Source: JBGPJM01 sp041485385
Lineage (GTDB): Bacteria > Planctomycetota > Phycisphaerae > Phycisphaerales > UBA1924
NCBI GenBank assembly: GCA_041485385.1
Contig: JBGPJM010000067.1
Coordinates: 1 to 20,917 of the forward strand
Length of the DNA: 20,917 bases
Direction of reading: 5' to 3'
A program made the translations under genes and the position numbers. Shown here piece after piece: positions 6,330-13,628 of this stretch (within the stretch, counting starts at the first letter, position 1; each line of letters starts with the position of its first letter). The notes below the pieces were generated by a model. That model did no database searches and was not told the DNA's origin. It saw nothing but the letters and a program-made list of their open reading frames with translations.

Positions 6330-7307
6330 GTGCGCCGAGGATTCACCATCGCCGAGCTGTTGATCGTTGTGGCGATCATCGTGCTGGCCGTCGTGGTGTG
6401 CCTACCCGCGATCGTGCCGCGAAGGCATGGGTGCGGCAATCGGTCGATGAAGGATGCGACTCAGGTCCGCGGCACCACGCAGGCGATGATCGTCTGGGCC
6501 GGCAGCAACAAGGGCCGGTACCCGCTCCCCAGCGTGCTGGACGCCGCCGATGCGACCGTCGCCGCGGGCGACGATGGGCCGGAGAGCAAGGACAACACCG
6601 GCAACATCCTGTCGATCCTCATCTACACCGGCGGGATCTCGACCGACATCTGCATCAACCCCGCGGAGGCCAATACCGGGCAGGTGCAGATGGACGGCGG
6701 GTACGAGTTCGACCGCCCTTCAAGAGCGGCCGATCCGTCCAAGGCGCTGTGGGACCCCGGATTCGCCGGTACACCGATCGATCCCGCGTCGGCCAGGCGG
6801 CGGACTCTCGGGGGCGCGGGGGGAGGTGGGGAGGAGGGGGGGGTTGCCAACCAGTCGTATGCGCACATGTTGCCGTTTGGCAATCGTCTCGCGCTCTGGA
6901 GGGACACGTTCTCGGCCACGGTGCCGATCTTCGGCGACCGCGGGCCGGAGTACGCGGGCACGACCTCTCCGGCTGGCGGGCGCTGGACGCTGCGTCCGGG
7001 GGCGACCGGCACGGGCAGCAACACGCTGCTCATCCACGGCGGGCGCACAAGCTGGGAGGGCAACTTCGCCTACAACGACGCGCACGTGAGTTTCGAGACC
7101 AAGCCGGATCCTGACGGCGTCACGTACCGGCGCACCGGCAGAGCCCCGCTCACCGTGAACGACAACCTCTTCGTGAACGAGACCGACGAAGAGGGCGGCG
7201 ATGCCGACGGCGGCATCATGCGCGGCGTCAACGCGTGGCTCTGCCCCGTGGCGTGCGCTCGCCGCGGCGCCGAGGGGGCCGTCAGCGCGACGGTGTGGAA
7301 GGACTGA
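6330..7307 (+). CDS. Pseudopilin with prepilin-type signal, paralogue 2
   Basis: The frame is open from further upstream, but GTG 6330 is chosen because GGAAGGAG (6314-6321) precedes it by 8 nt and the product then starts MRRGFTIAELLIVVAIIVLA, a class III signal with Gly at -1 and Glu at +5. The 325-residue product aligns along its length with the gene at 4912 (AMIVWAGSNKGRYPLPS, NTGNILSILIYTGGI, CINPAEANTGQVQ, DPGFAGTPIDPAS, YNDAHVSFETKPDPDG, NETDEEGG). Differences are a divergent membrane segment (CLPAIVPRRHGCG), NDGH changed to NDAH, and an inserted GGAGGGGEEGG segment encoded by G-runs at 6809-6842. The two stops of the convergent genes at 7307 and 7314 are only 6 nt apart. Confidence 0.85.
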   Translation: MRRGFTIAELLIVVAIIVLAVVVCLPAIVPRRHGCGNRSMKDATQVRGTTQAMIVWAGSNKGRYPLPSVLDAADATVAAGDDGPESKDNTGNILSILIYTGGISTDICINPAEANTGQVQMDGGYEFDRPSRAADPSKALWDPGFAGTPIDPASARRRTLGGAGGGGEEGGVANQSYAHMLPFGNRLALWRDTFSATVPIFGDRGPEYAGTTSPAGGRWTLRPGATGTGSNTLLIHGGRTSWEGNFAYNDAHVSFETKPDPDGVTYRRTGRAPLTVNDNLFVNETDEEGGDADGGIMRGVNAWLCPVACARRGAEGAVSATVWKD

Positions 7308-7313
7308 TCGCGC

Positions 7314-7787
7314 TCAGAGCAGGGGGGCGACGTAGAGCCCGAACACCGCGTGCACCGCTCCGATGGCCAGGAAGATGGCCGCGGCGAGTTTCCATTGCGA
7401 CGACCGCGGTTGTCGCAGCCACCGGCGGCGCACCGCGAACATCGTCCCCAGCCCCGTCCCGCAGACCGCCGAGAGCGCGGAGAAGCTCACGAGCATGAAG
7501 ATCGCCATCGCGCGCCCGCCCAGCGGCGGCGGATGGAGAATGAACATGACGGTGACAAGCACCGCGACGACGGCGTCGAAACCCAGCGCCAGCGCGAAGC
7601 TGACCACCGCCAGCGCCCAAGGCCCCGGCGACATCCGGTCCGAGGCCAGCGCCAGCTGCAGCCTTGCCGCGCACTCCGGGCACACCGGCACGGTCAGCCC
7701 GCGGCAGTTGTACGAGCACACGGGGCACTCGACGTCCCGGTCCTTCAGCCAGTCGACCAGGTGCGGCGTGTCGTTGGGCGCGTGCAT
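7314..7787 (-). CDS. Zinc-ribbon membrane protein of unknown function
   Basis: The product has 157 residues. The N-terminal part has a zinc-ribbon-like CPVC ... CPEC pair (Cys21, Cys24, Cys36, Cys39, plus Cys28). Three hydrophobic helices follow at about residues 55-83, 92-118 and 133-155, with a basic loop RRRWLRQPR between the last two. A GGAGGAG stretch about 10 nt before ATG 7787 supports the start. The gene lies 36 nt downstream of the signal peptidase I gene on the same strand, so co-transcription is likely. I do not recognise a named family and assign no function. Confidence 0.8.
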   Translation of the reverse strand: MHAPNDTPHLVDWLKDRDVECPVCSYNCRGLTVPVCPECAARLQLALASDRMSPGPWALAVVSFALALGFDAVVAVLVTVMFILHPPPLGGRAMAIFMLVSFSALSAVCGTGLGTMFAVRRRWLRQPRSSQWKLAAAIFLAIGAVHAVFGLYVAPLL

Positions 7788-7823
7788 CCGGGAGGCTCTC
7801 CTCCGTGGCCTTGGGTGGCGAGC

Positions 7824-9629
7824 TCACCAGATGAATCGCATCCGCCCGAAATCCGGCACCGGCACCGGGCCGTTCTTCAGGAGCGACGGGAAGTACACGA
7901 AGAACGCCTTGCCGAGCAGCAGCCTGCGCGGCACGATGCCGGGGGTCCGGTCGATTTCGGCCGCCCACGGCTCCGGGCCTTGCCAGAGGCGCCCGTCGTG
8001 GCTGGCCGGGCTGTTGTCGCCGCAGACGAAGAACTGGTCGCGCAGGAGTGTCACCGGCGCCAGCGGATGCGTGGCCCTCGCGGGCTGGCCCGGACCGGCC
8101 TCGGCGGCCTGGTAGTGCAGATCGCGGTCGACCGCCACGCGGTAGAGCTTCACCGGCGAGCCGCGGAACGACCAGCGGATGCGCGGCTTGCGGTACGTCG
8201 GGAGCAGCGTCGCCGAGGTCGGGTCGTGAGTGATGTCCGATTCGCGATGGTCGGGCTGGGCGAAGATGTTGGGGTGGCGCGTGTTCTTCTCGAAGTCCAG
8301 CCACTGGTTGACGGTGCGCCCGGTGGCGTACTCGATCCTCTGCGCGGGTCCCCAGTTGTACTCGGCCTTGCCGGGGCCGCCCGCGACCAGCCTGCCGTCG
8401 ATCCACGCGGACATCGTCTGGTCCACGTGCCAGAACTCGACGTTGACGACGCGTCCGGGCTCGAAGGCCGGGGCCCTGCCGGTATTGAGGATTTTCCATT
8501 CACCGGGCGTGCCGGCGCCCGGTAAGCCGTCGGCGCCGGCGGGGGGCGCCGGCCGGTAACGCAAGGTGACCGCGCCATCGGAGACGTCCATCTGAAACTC
8601 GTGCCCGCGCGCGTTGATCGTTGCCGACAGGCTCAGCCCGGCCTGCTGCGCCAGGACGCCCACGCCCATGCGGATATCAGAGACGGGGAACTGGTAACGC
8701 AGATTCGATGGAACGGCCCCTTCGTCGTAGGGGTAGCGGTCGTCGATCTCCCAGGGGTCTCCGTACTGCCCGGACTGGGTGACGTAGCGGACGCGGGTGG
8801 CGTCCCACACCAGCTCCGTCGGCGCGTTGCCCGAGTACTCGTAGGTGCGGCCATCGATCTTCCAGCCGCTCTCTTGGCTGGTCCAGGGGACGGTGTACCA
8901 GCGGCGGAGGCCGTAGCGAGTAGGGTCGATGGGGGCGTAGTCGCTGTTGAACACCGGCTGCCAGACGGTCCGCTGCGCCCGCACGGGCTTCCGGGCAATC
9001 TCCCACCCGGAGAGGGCCCAGTCGTTCAGGCCGTCGTCCAGTGTGCCGGCGCCGCCCGAGGGCGTCTGCTTGCGGACGAACACGTCGCCGTCGACCAGGG
9101 CGATCTGCTCGCCCGGCAGGCCGATGAGGCGCTTGATGAAGTTCTGCTCCGGCTTTCCCGGGTTCTTGAAGACCACGACGTCGAAGCGGTGCGGTTCCAG
9201 CACCGAATACAGATACTTCAGCACCAGGATCCGGTCGCCGGAGCGCCGCGGCACGTTGGCCGCTTCGATCTGCTCCCCGGTCATCGGGTCGTGTACGATG
9301 AGTGGCCGGTCGGGATATTGCCCCTGGACCGGCTTGGGCTCTCCTTCTGTGCCCGGGATGTTGTACCAGGGGCCCACCGGCCAGCAGTACCCCGACTGCG
9401 GCGAGGTGAACCGTTCGTGGGCCCCCATGAGCGTGGGGGCCATCGAGCCCGTGGGGATGACAAACGCCTCAACGACGAAGCCGCGAAAAACGAAGGCCAG
9501 CGCGAAGGCGATCACCACCGAGATCAGCGTGTCCTGGATCGATTCCTTGGGCTTGCTCGAGTGCGCCGACTCACCCGGCTGCGCCGAGGCCGCGCCGGCG
9601 GGTGGTGGGTTGGTGGTGATCGTCGCCAT
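7824..9629 (-). CDS. lepB: Signal peptidase I with large internal insert
   Basis: The product has 601 residues. One membrane helix (about residues 34-56, TLISVVIAFALAFVFRG) precedes FVIPTGSMAPTLMG with catalytic Ser62. VVVFKNPGKPEQNFIKRLIG with catalytic Lys166 and LPGEQIALVDGDVFV follow, and the closing box is QFFVCGDNSPASHDGRLW (residues 532-549). These are the S26 family boxes for cutting signal peptides at the outer face of the membrane. Bacterial signal peptidases are usually 180-330 residues; here about 330 residues (roughly 190-525) are inserted before the GDNS box. Part of the insert, about residues 315-440 (HEFQMDVSDGAVTLRY, VVNVEFWHVDQTMSAWIDG), looks like a LamG/concanavalin-like beta-sandwich. 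No Shine-Dalgarno sequence precedes ATG 9629. Confidence 0.92.
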   Translation of the reverse strand: MATITTNPPPAGAASAQPGESAHSSKPKESIQDTLISVVIAFALAFVFRGFVVEAFVIPTGSMAPTLMGAHERFTSPQSGYCWPVGPWYNIPGTEGEPKPVQGQYPDRPLIVHDPMTGEQIEAANVPRRSGDRILVLKYLYSVLEPHRFDVVVFKNPGKPEQNFIKRLIGLPGEQIALVDGDVFVRKQTPSGGAGTLDDGLNDWALSGWEIARKPVRAQRTVWQPVFNSDYAPIDPTRYGLRRWYTVPWTSQESGWKIDGRTYEYSGNAPTELVWDATRVRYVTQSGQYGDPWEIDDRYPYDEGAVPSNLRYQFPVSDIRMGVGVLAQQAGLSLSATINARGHEFQMDVSDGAVTLRYRPAPPAGADGLPGAGTPGEWKILNTGRAPAFEPGRVVNVEFWHVDQTMSAWIDGRLVAGGPGKAEYNWGPAQRIEYATGRTVNQWLDFEKNTRHPNIFAQPDHRESDITHDPTSATLLPTYRKPRIRWSFRGSPVKLYRVAVDRDLHYQAAEAGPGQPARATHPLAPVTLLRDQFFVCGDNSPASHDGRLWQGPEPWAAEIDRTPGIVPRRLLLGKAFFVYFPSLLKNGPVPVPDFGRMRFIW

Positions 9630-9731
9630 CGGGGTGTGTGTTCTCTGCCGGGGCGGGAGCAGGGAGGGTGCGAGACGGGCATGGTACGCCCACGCATCGG
9701 AGGGGTTCGTATCGGCCGGGAGGCGAGGTCG

Positions 9732-11312
9732 CTACAGCGCGCCGGGCCCGGACGGTGGCCCGCCGCCTCCGCCCCCCCCGCCCTGTCCACCGTGCCCGCC
9801 GGGTCCGGCACCGCCGTGGCGGCGGCGCCGACGCCGGCGCCGGCGGCCCTCGGGTCGCGCCCCGGTTCCGCCGTCTGTCCCGTGGACACCCGGCGGCGGA
9901 CCCTGTTGATCGCCGGGGATGCCGGCGTCCTGGCTCGGCGTCGGAGATGGCGGGCGCGCCGCATCGCCGCCCGGTGGAAGGGGATGAATGTGGGCCGGGG
10001 GGGTCGAGGGGAGGGGGGGAGGGGGGGCGTCGCGCCTGGATTCGGGCTGGCGGGCCCGATCGTCTCGACGGTCAGGGCGCTGGCCCCGGTCGTCGCGGCG
10101 CTGCTGCTGCGGCGGCTGCTGGCCGGTGCCGCCGTCCCGGCGCGCCGGCTGGCCTTGGCGCGGGCCGGAGCCTGGCGGCGGTCCGGGGGCGCGCTCGGAG
10201 CGTTCGCCGCGCTGCGTCGAGTGCGCGCCCGGCGCGGGCGCACGCGGGGCACCGGCTTGTCCCGGCTCGGCGCCCGGCGCTTCATCGCGATCATCTTCGT
10301 CGTGCTCGATCGCCCCGGGCAGTCCGCCGCCCCGGGCGGCCGGCGCCGCCCCCCCTCCTCCCCCTCCCCCGCTCGCGCCGTCCCTGTCCAGGTCCTCCAC
10401 CGCAACCGCGATCTCCGCCCCCGTCTCCTCGAGCTTCACCAGCACCAACTGCGTGAGGATCTGCGAATCCATCACAAGCCCCCATCCATCGGGCGTCAGC
10501 ACGCGGCTCTTCTTCCTAGGCAACCGCTTCCGCAGCTCGTCGTAGGTCTCGTCCTCGTACCGCAGGCAGCACATCAGCCGCCCGCACCGCCCGGAGATCT
10601 TGAGCGGGTCCAGGGTCGCCTTCTGGATCTTCGCCGACTTCATCGACACAGGCTTGAGAACCTTCAGGAACTGCTTGCAGCAGCAGTGCTGCCCGCACCG
10701 CTCGTAGTCGGCCGTCAGGCGGGCCTCGTCGCGGGCGCCCACCTGTCGCATGTCTATCCGCGTCCGCTGCTCCGCGGCCAGCAGGCTGACCAGCTCGCGG
10801 AAGTCCACCCGGTCCTCCGACGCGAAGTAGTACGTCAGGCGATCACCGCCCAGGATCGGCTCGGCGTCGACGACCTTCATAGCCAGCCCCAGGTCGGCGA
10901 CGTGCCGGCGCGCCTCCATCACCAGGCGCGGCCGGGTCGCGTCCATCGCGGTCTGCTGCGAAACGTCCTCGGCCGTCGCGATCCGCAGAATCTTTCCCTG
11001 GTTGAAGAACGGGTAGTCACGCCCGCCGGAGTTCTCGATGTACTCCAGCATGTCCTTGCGCGTCACCGATTTGGAGCACCCCGCGTTGGGGCAGGTGCTG
11101 GTGAGCATCTCGCCAAGCTCGACACCGCGGTGCGTCCGGGCGACGATCTTCGAGCCGCACCCGGGCTTGGCGTCTCCGGAGTACGGGAACTCGCCGACGA
11201 GCTTCATGAGGCCGAAGCGGACGACGATGGACGTCGGCGGCTTGAGCTTCTGGTACGCCTTGCGGTCTTCCTCGAGGTCGGCCTCGAACTGAGGGAGGGG
11301 GAGGATGGGCAT
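9732..11312 (-). CDS. ricT: PSP1 domain protein, RicT/YaaT-like, with long low-complexity tail
   Basis: From ATG 11312 (MPILPLPQFEADLEED) the product has 526 residues; GTG 11396 would add 28 Pro-rich residues. Neither start has a Shine-Dalgarno sequence; a C8/C7-rich stretch lies directly before the ATG. The core (about residues 35-320) is the PSP1 C-terminal domain: RTHRGVELGEML, RPRLVMEARRHVADLGLAMK, TYYFASEDRVDFRELV, the Cys cluster CGQHCCCKQFL and ISGRCGRLMCCLRYE, and TPDGWGLVMD. In Bacillus, RicT works with RicA and RicF in an Fe-S complex affecting RNA processing by RNase Y; the Cys residues here fit metal binding. An extra CPNAGC motif lies near the N-terminus. The last 200 residues are Gly/Pro/Arg/Gln-rich and end in nine arginines and a Gly-rich tract. 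Symbol by homology only. Confidence 0.88.
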   Translation of the reverse strand: MPILPLPQFEADLEEDRKAYQKLKPPTSIVVRFGLMKLVGEFPYSGDAKPGCGSKIVARTHRGVELGEMLTSTCPNAGCSKSVTRKDMLEYIENSGGRDYPFFNQGKILRIATAEDVSQQTAMDATRPRLVMEARRHVADLGLAMKVVDAEPILGGDRLTYYFASEDRVDFRELVSLLAAEQRTRIDMRQVGARDEARLTADYERCGQHCCCKQFLKVLKPVSMKSAKIQKATLDPLKISGRCGRLMCCLRYEDETYDELRKRLPRKKSRVLTPDGWGLVMDSQILTQLVLVKLEETGAEIAVAVEDLDRDGASGGGGGGGAAPAARGGGLPGAIEHDEDDRDEAPGAEPGQAGAPRAPAPGAHSTQRGERSERAPGPPPGSGPRQGQPARRDGGTGQQPPQQQRRDDRGQRPDRRDDRARQPESRRDAPPPPLPSTPPAHIHPLPPGGDAARPPSPTPSQDAGIPGDQQGPPPGVHGTDGGTGARPEGRRRRRRRRRHGGAGPGGHGGQGGGGGGGGPPSGPGAL

Positions 11313-11626
11313 AGTGATATCGGGGGGGGTGGGGGGGAGCCGCCTGCCGGGGAATGGGGCGGCGGGCTCTTGCGTGCGCTCATCCGCGCCGTTCACGCCG
11401 CAGCCGCCGCGCCGGCGCGGCGGGAGGGCTCGGCGAGGATGTCGCTGGGGAGGGGTTTCTGCCCGGCGGCGCGCCCAGCACGCCCGCCGGTTCCATACGC
11501 AAGAGCGCCCAACGCCGGAAAGAACGGGCGTCGGGCGTGCGGCCCACGATCAGCGCTAAGTCTATCGCATCATCAACGGCCGCGCCGTGAGGACGGGAGG
11601 CGACGGGACGGGGCTGGCGTGGGGGG
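11313..11626 (-). other. Gap between the ricT-like gene and the small membrane protein genes
   Basis: This gap of about 310 nt contains no gene I can support. It has G8 and G7 runs at 11322-11337 (C-runs on the coding minus strand). A weak 6-bp inverted repeat, GGGGGT-TACTT-ACCCCC (11622-11638), overlaps the stop codon of the gene at 11627. On the minus strand TAGACT near 11561-11566 could be a -10 box, but no -35 matches. Confidence 0.35.
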
Positions 11627-12010
11627 TTACTTACCCCCGCCAGCGCCGATCCGCCTGGCCTCGTTGAAGATGGTCTTGAGCTGGTACGGGGCGATGAGCT
11701 CCAGCGAGTTCTGGTTCCTCACGCGGTAGGCGTAGAGCTCCTCGCCGCGCCCGTCGAGGACCAGCAGCACGTCGTCGTTCCCGCCGTCGAACGTCAGCAC
11801 GGTGTAATCACCGGCGGCGGAAACGAGGTCCGCCCGTGCGGGCGTGCCGGAAGTCGTCGCCTGCACGATGATCAGCGCCAGCAGCACCATGGCGCTCACC
11901 CACATTGCACTTGTCGGAAGGCCCCGCGCGGGCGCGGCGGCCTCGGCACCGGGCGGCGGGGCGATGGGGGCGGCGGTGGGGGCGGTCGTCGGGGCAGGTG
12001 CGTGTTCCAT
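11627..12010 (-). CDS. Small single-pass membrane protein of unknown function (127 aa)
   Basis: The N-terminus is Ala/Pro-rich (residues 1-30), followed by one membrane helix at about residues 35-51 (AMWVSAMVLLALIIVQ) and an exported or soluble C-terminal domain: DLVSAAGDYTVLTFDGGNDD, VLLVLDGRGEELYAYRVRN, QNSLELIAPYQLKTIFNEAR. GAGGAGGG upstream of ATG 12010 is a good ribosome binding site. The C-terminal part resembles the neighbouring 97-aa protein (GDYTVLTF/GNYTMVSG; VLLVLDGRGEELYAYRV/CVYLLDSTNQELVAMGW), so the two are probably paralogues. Only 10 nt separate the genes, indicating one transcript. No family recognised. Confidence 0.75.
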   Translation of the reverse strand: MEHAPAPTTAPTAAPIAPPPGAEAAAPARGLPTSAMWVSAMVLLALIIVQATTSGTPARADLVSAAGDYTVLTFDGGNDDVLLVLDGRGEELYAYRVRNQNSLELIAPYQLKTIFNEARRIGAGGGK

Positions 12011-12020
12011 CGTGCCCTCC

Positions 12021-12314
12021 TCAGCGAGCCCCGTGCTGCGTCTTGGAATCGGCCGTCAGGCTCCGGAAGCCGATGGGGAAGAGGTGCTCCTTGCCGCGGT
12101 CCCACCCCATGGCGACCAGTTCCTGGTTGGTGGAGTCCAGCAGGTACACGCAGTGGGTGGTGGCCCCCTGGATGCGTCCGGAGACCATGGTGTAGTTGCC
12201 GCGTGCCCGGCCCGTCGGCTGAGCGCCGACACGCGCCGAGAGGCTGACCATCGCCAGCACCCCCAGCAGGACGACGTTGAGGACGACGAGGCGTTGACGG
12301 GCCCGGGAGGCCAT
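12021..12314 (-). CDS. Small membrane-anchored or exported protein of unknown function (97 aa)
   Basis: ATG 12314 follows GAAAGGAAAGG, a good ribosome binding site. The N-terminal RARQRLVVLNVVLLGVLAMV is a signal peptide or anchor; VGAQ could be a cleavage point near residue 31. The remaining 65 residues (GNYTMVSGRIQGATTHCVYL, LDSTNQELVAMGWDRGKEHL) repeat the pattern of the 127-aa protein downstream: a short beta-rich unit in which D(G/S)..(E/Q)EL is shared. The upstream 109-nt gap holds a strong G-run cluster on the coding strand. Function unknown. Confidence 0.75.
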   Translation of the reverse strand: MASRARQRLVVLNVVLLGVLAMVSLSARVGAQPTGRARGNYTMVSGRIQGATTHCVYLLDSTNQELVAMGWDRGKEHLFPIGFRSLTADSKTQHGAR

Positions 12315-12359
12315 GACCTTTCCTTTCGATCTCTGTCTCTGTGCGCGCTCACTCCGCCT

Positions 12360-12389
12360 CCCGCCCGCCCCCCCTCCCGCCCCCCGCCC
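12360..12389 (-). other. G-quadruplex-forming motif in the leader of the 97-aa gene
   Basis: On the minus strand the leader reads GGG-C-GGGGGG-C-GGG-A-GGGGGGG and two further G-triplets: more than four G-runs with 1-nt loops. It sits about 45-75 nt before ATG 12314, upstream of the ribosome binding site, so it would be present in the mRNA if the genes are co-transcribed. The motif is seen; any regulatory effect is inferred. Confidence 0.45.
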
Positions 12390-12423
12390 TCCAAGGCACG
12401 CCCGGCGCGCCGGGAAGACGCGA

Positions 12424-12684
12424 CTAATCCTGGTGGCCGCGCTTGCTGGGGATGAGGTTCACGCCGACGATCAGCGCCGCAAGGAAGAACGCCTCCGCCA
12501 GCGCGGCGAAGTTCGTGGTGACCTTCTGCGGCGGCGCGGGCACCGGCGGGTTGAGCTCGCTCCCCGTGCCGCCGGGCTGGTTCTGCGCTTCGGCGGCCGA
12601 CGGGAGCGCGACCGTGCCGGCGACGACCGCCGCCACCCCCGCGCACACGGCCCGCCGGAAGGACGACTTGGTTGCTGGGTTCAT
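12424..12684 (-). CDS. Small protein with signal peptide and one membrane helix (86 aa)
   Basis: ATG 12684 overlaps the stop of the upstream HYExAFE gene in ATGA (12681-12684), so translation is probably coupled; AGGA lies about 9 nt before the ATG. The product has a signal peptide (AVCAGVAAVVAGTVALPSAA, possible cut in AEA-QNQ near residue 34), a Pro-rich linker NPPVPAPPQ, then a hydrophobic helix (AEAFFLAALIVGVNLIPSKR) with a basic C-terminus. The topology suggests that, after cleavage, the helix anchors the protein with a short cytoplasmic end. I recognise no family. The gene is too small to judge function from sequence. Confidence 0.7.
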   Translation of the reverse strand: MNPATKSSFRRAVCAGVAAVVAGTVALPSAAEAQNQPGGTGSELNPPVPAPPQKVTTNFAALAEAFFLAALIVGVNLIPSKRGHQD

Positions 12685-13397
12685 CGGGGCGATCCTAAAG
12701 GAGACTCGTACGGCTGTAAAGCGGGAAGGTCCGGCCCCGCGTCCAGCGGGCGCCACTCGCCCGTTTCCACCGGACACCTTTCGTGTCCCGCGAGCGGCCG
12801 GGCCGAGGCGAACGGGTGGCTCAGCCGCTCGAACGCCGCGGTCGGCACATCGACCGTACGCCACTTGGCGCTCCGGGGTTTCATCGCCGTGGCGTAGGCA
12901 TCCAGGGTCACCGACCGCAACGCGTACCACCTCCCTCGCGATTCGAAGATCTCCTGGAAGAGCGCGTCCGGCGGCTGCTCGTCGCACCAGTACACAAACA
13001 CGAAGCACGCCTCGAACTCCCCCCCGAACAGCCGCTGCCACTGCCGCAGCGACGCCACGTCCTCCTCCGTGACCCACGACTCCAGGCGCGGCCGGCGAGA
13101 CCTCATCCGGAACAAACTCCCCGGCTCACCTTCGGTCGCCACCTGGCCCCCTCGGGCGCGGTGCCGCACCCGATCGGCCACCTTCCGCCCCTTGACATCA
13201 ACGAGCAGGTTCGCCCCGTCGCCGTAGATCACGAAGTCGAAGGACTTGAGCGCCCCTTCGGCGGCCACCTCGCCTCCCCATTCCCTTCCACCCGGTACCA
13301 AGGCCTTCCGCGCCTCGTCCACCGAGACGTACGGGATGCGTCGTGCCCGCAGGTACTCCTCGAACGCCCGCTCGTAGTGGTGCCGGCGCTGCGCCAT
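12681..13397 (-). CDS. HYExAFE family protein, PD-(D/E)XK nuclease-like
   Basis: The product has 238 residues and begins MAQRRHHYERAFEEYL, the HYExAFE motif (His7 to Glu13) after which a planctomycete protein family is named in NCBI annotation, as far as I recall. FDFVIYGDGANLLVDVKGRK follows, with Asp54, Asp67 and Lys69 spaced like the D-x(n)-(D/E)-x-K core of PD-(D/E)XK nucleases; strands such as ACFVFVYWCDEQPPD come next. The fold call is from the motif only, and nuclease activity is unproven. It is the first gene of a minus-strand set, overlapping the 86-aa gene by 4 nt. ATG 13397 lacks a strong ribosome binding site. No methyltransferase or toxin-antitoxin partner is adjacent. Confidence 0.75.
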   Translation of the reverse strand: MAQRRHHYERAFEEYLRARRIPYVSVDEARKALVPGGREWGGEVAAEGALKSFDFVIYGDGANLLVDVKGRKVADRVRHRARGGQVATEGEPGSLFRMRSRRPRLESWVTEEDVASLRQWQRLFGGEFEACFVFVYWCDEQPPDALFQEIFESRGRWYALRSVTLDAYATAMKPRSAKWRTVDVPTAAFERLSHPFASARPLAGHERCPVETGEWRPLDAGPDLPALQPYESPLGSPR

Positions 13398-13614
13398 GCC
13401 TGTACCCTAGCAGACTCCTTCTCCCAAGGAAAGCCGTCACTCCAGGCGCTCCCGGCTGCCACGAACGCGGCGAGATGGCCGAGGGCATGCGCCTGTCAAG
13501 GAACTCCTTGCACGCGTAGTTGCGCGCCACCGAAGCGAGCACCGGCATGTGATCCAGATCGCGTGTTCGCGGCCGTCCTTCGAAGCGACTGCCCGCGCCG
13601 CGCGCACCGCTCCC

Positions 13615-13620
13615 TACACT
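13615..13620 (+). promoter_or_regulatory. Candidate -10 element immediately before the KS-like gene
   Basis: TACACT ends 8 nt before ATG 13629. If used, transcription would begin at or next to the ATG, giving a leaderless mRNA; this fits the absence of any Shine-Dalgarno sequence there. No -35 match is visible, and CTTCGAAG, a short palindrome, lies about 30 nt upstream. The rest of 13398-13614 shows no gene I can support. Confidence 0.3.
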
Positions 13621-13628
13621 TCGTCCGA

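Noticed and set aside
8601..11729. Very long plus-strand open frame of 1042 codons
   Set aside because: It is antisense to the signal peptidase I and ricT-like genes, which have clear motifs; GC-rich codon use keeps the opposite frame open. The translation has no recognisable domain.
13469..13530. tRNA-Ser/Leu-like start (GCGGCGAGATGGCCGAG)
   Set aside because: The D-arm-like text is present, but there is no GTTCGAATC T-loop, no matching acceptor stem and no consistent anticodon stem.
12783..13628. Upstream extension of the KS-like gene
   Set aside because: The frame is open, but it is antisense to the HYExAFE gene, and the canonical KS N-terminus begins at ATG 13629.
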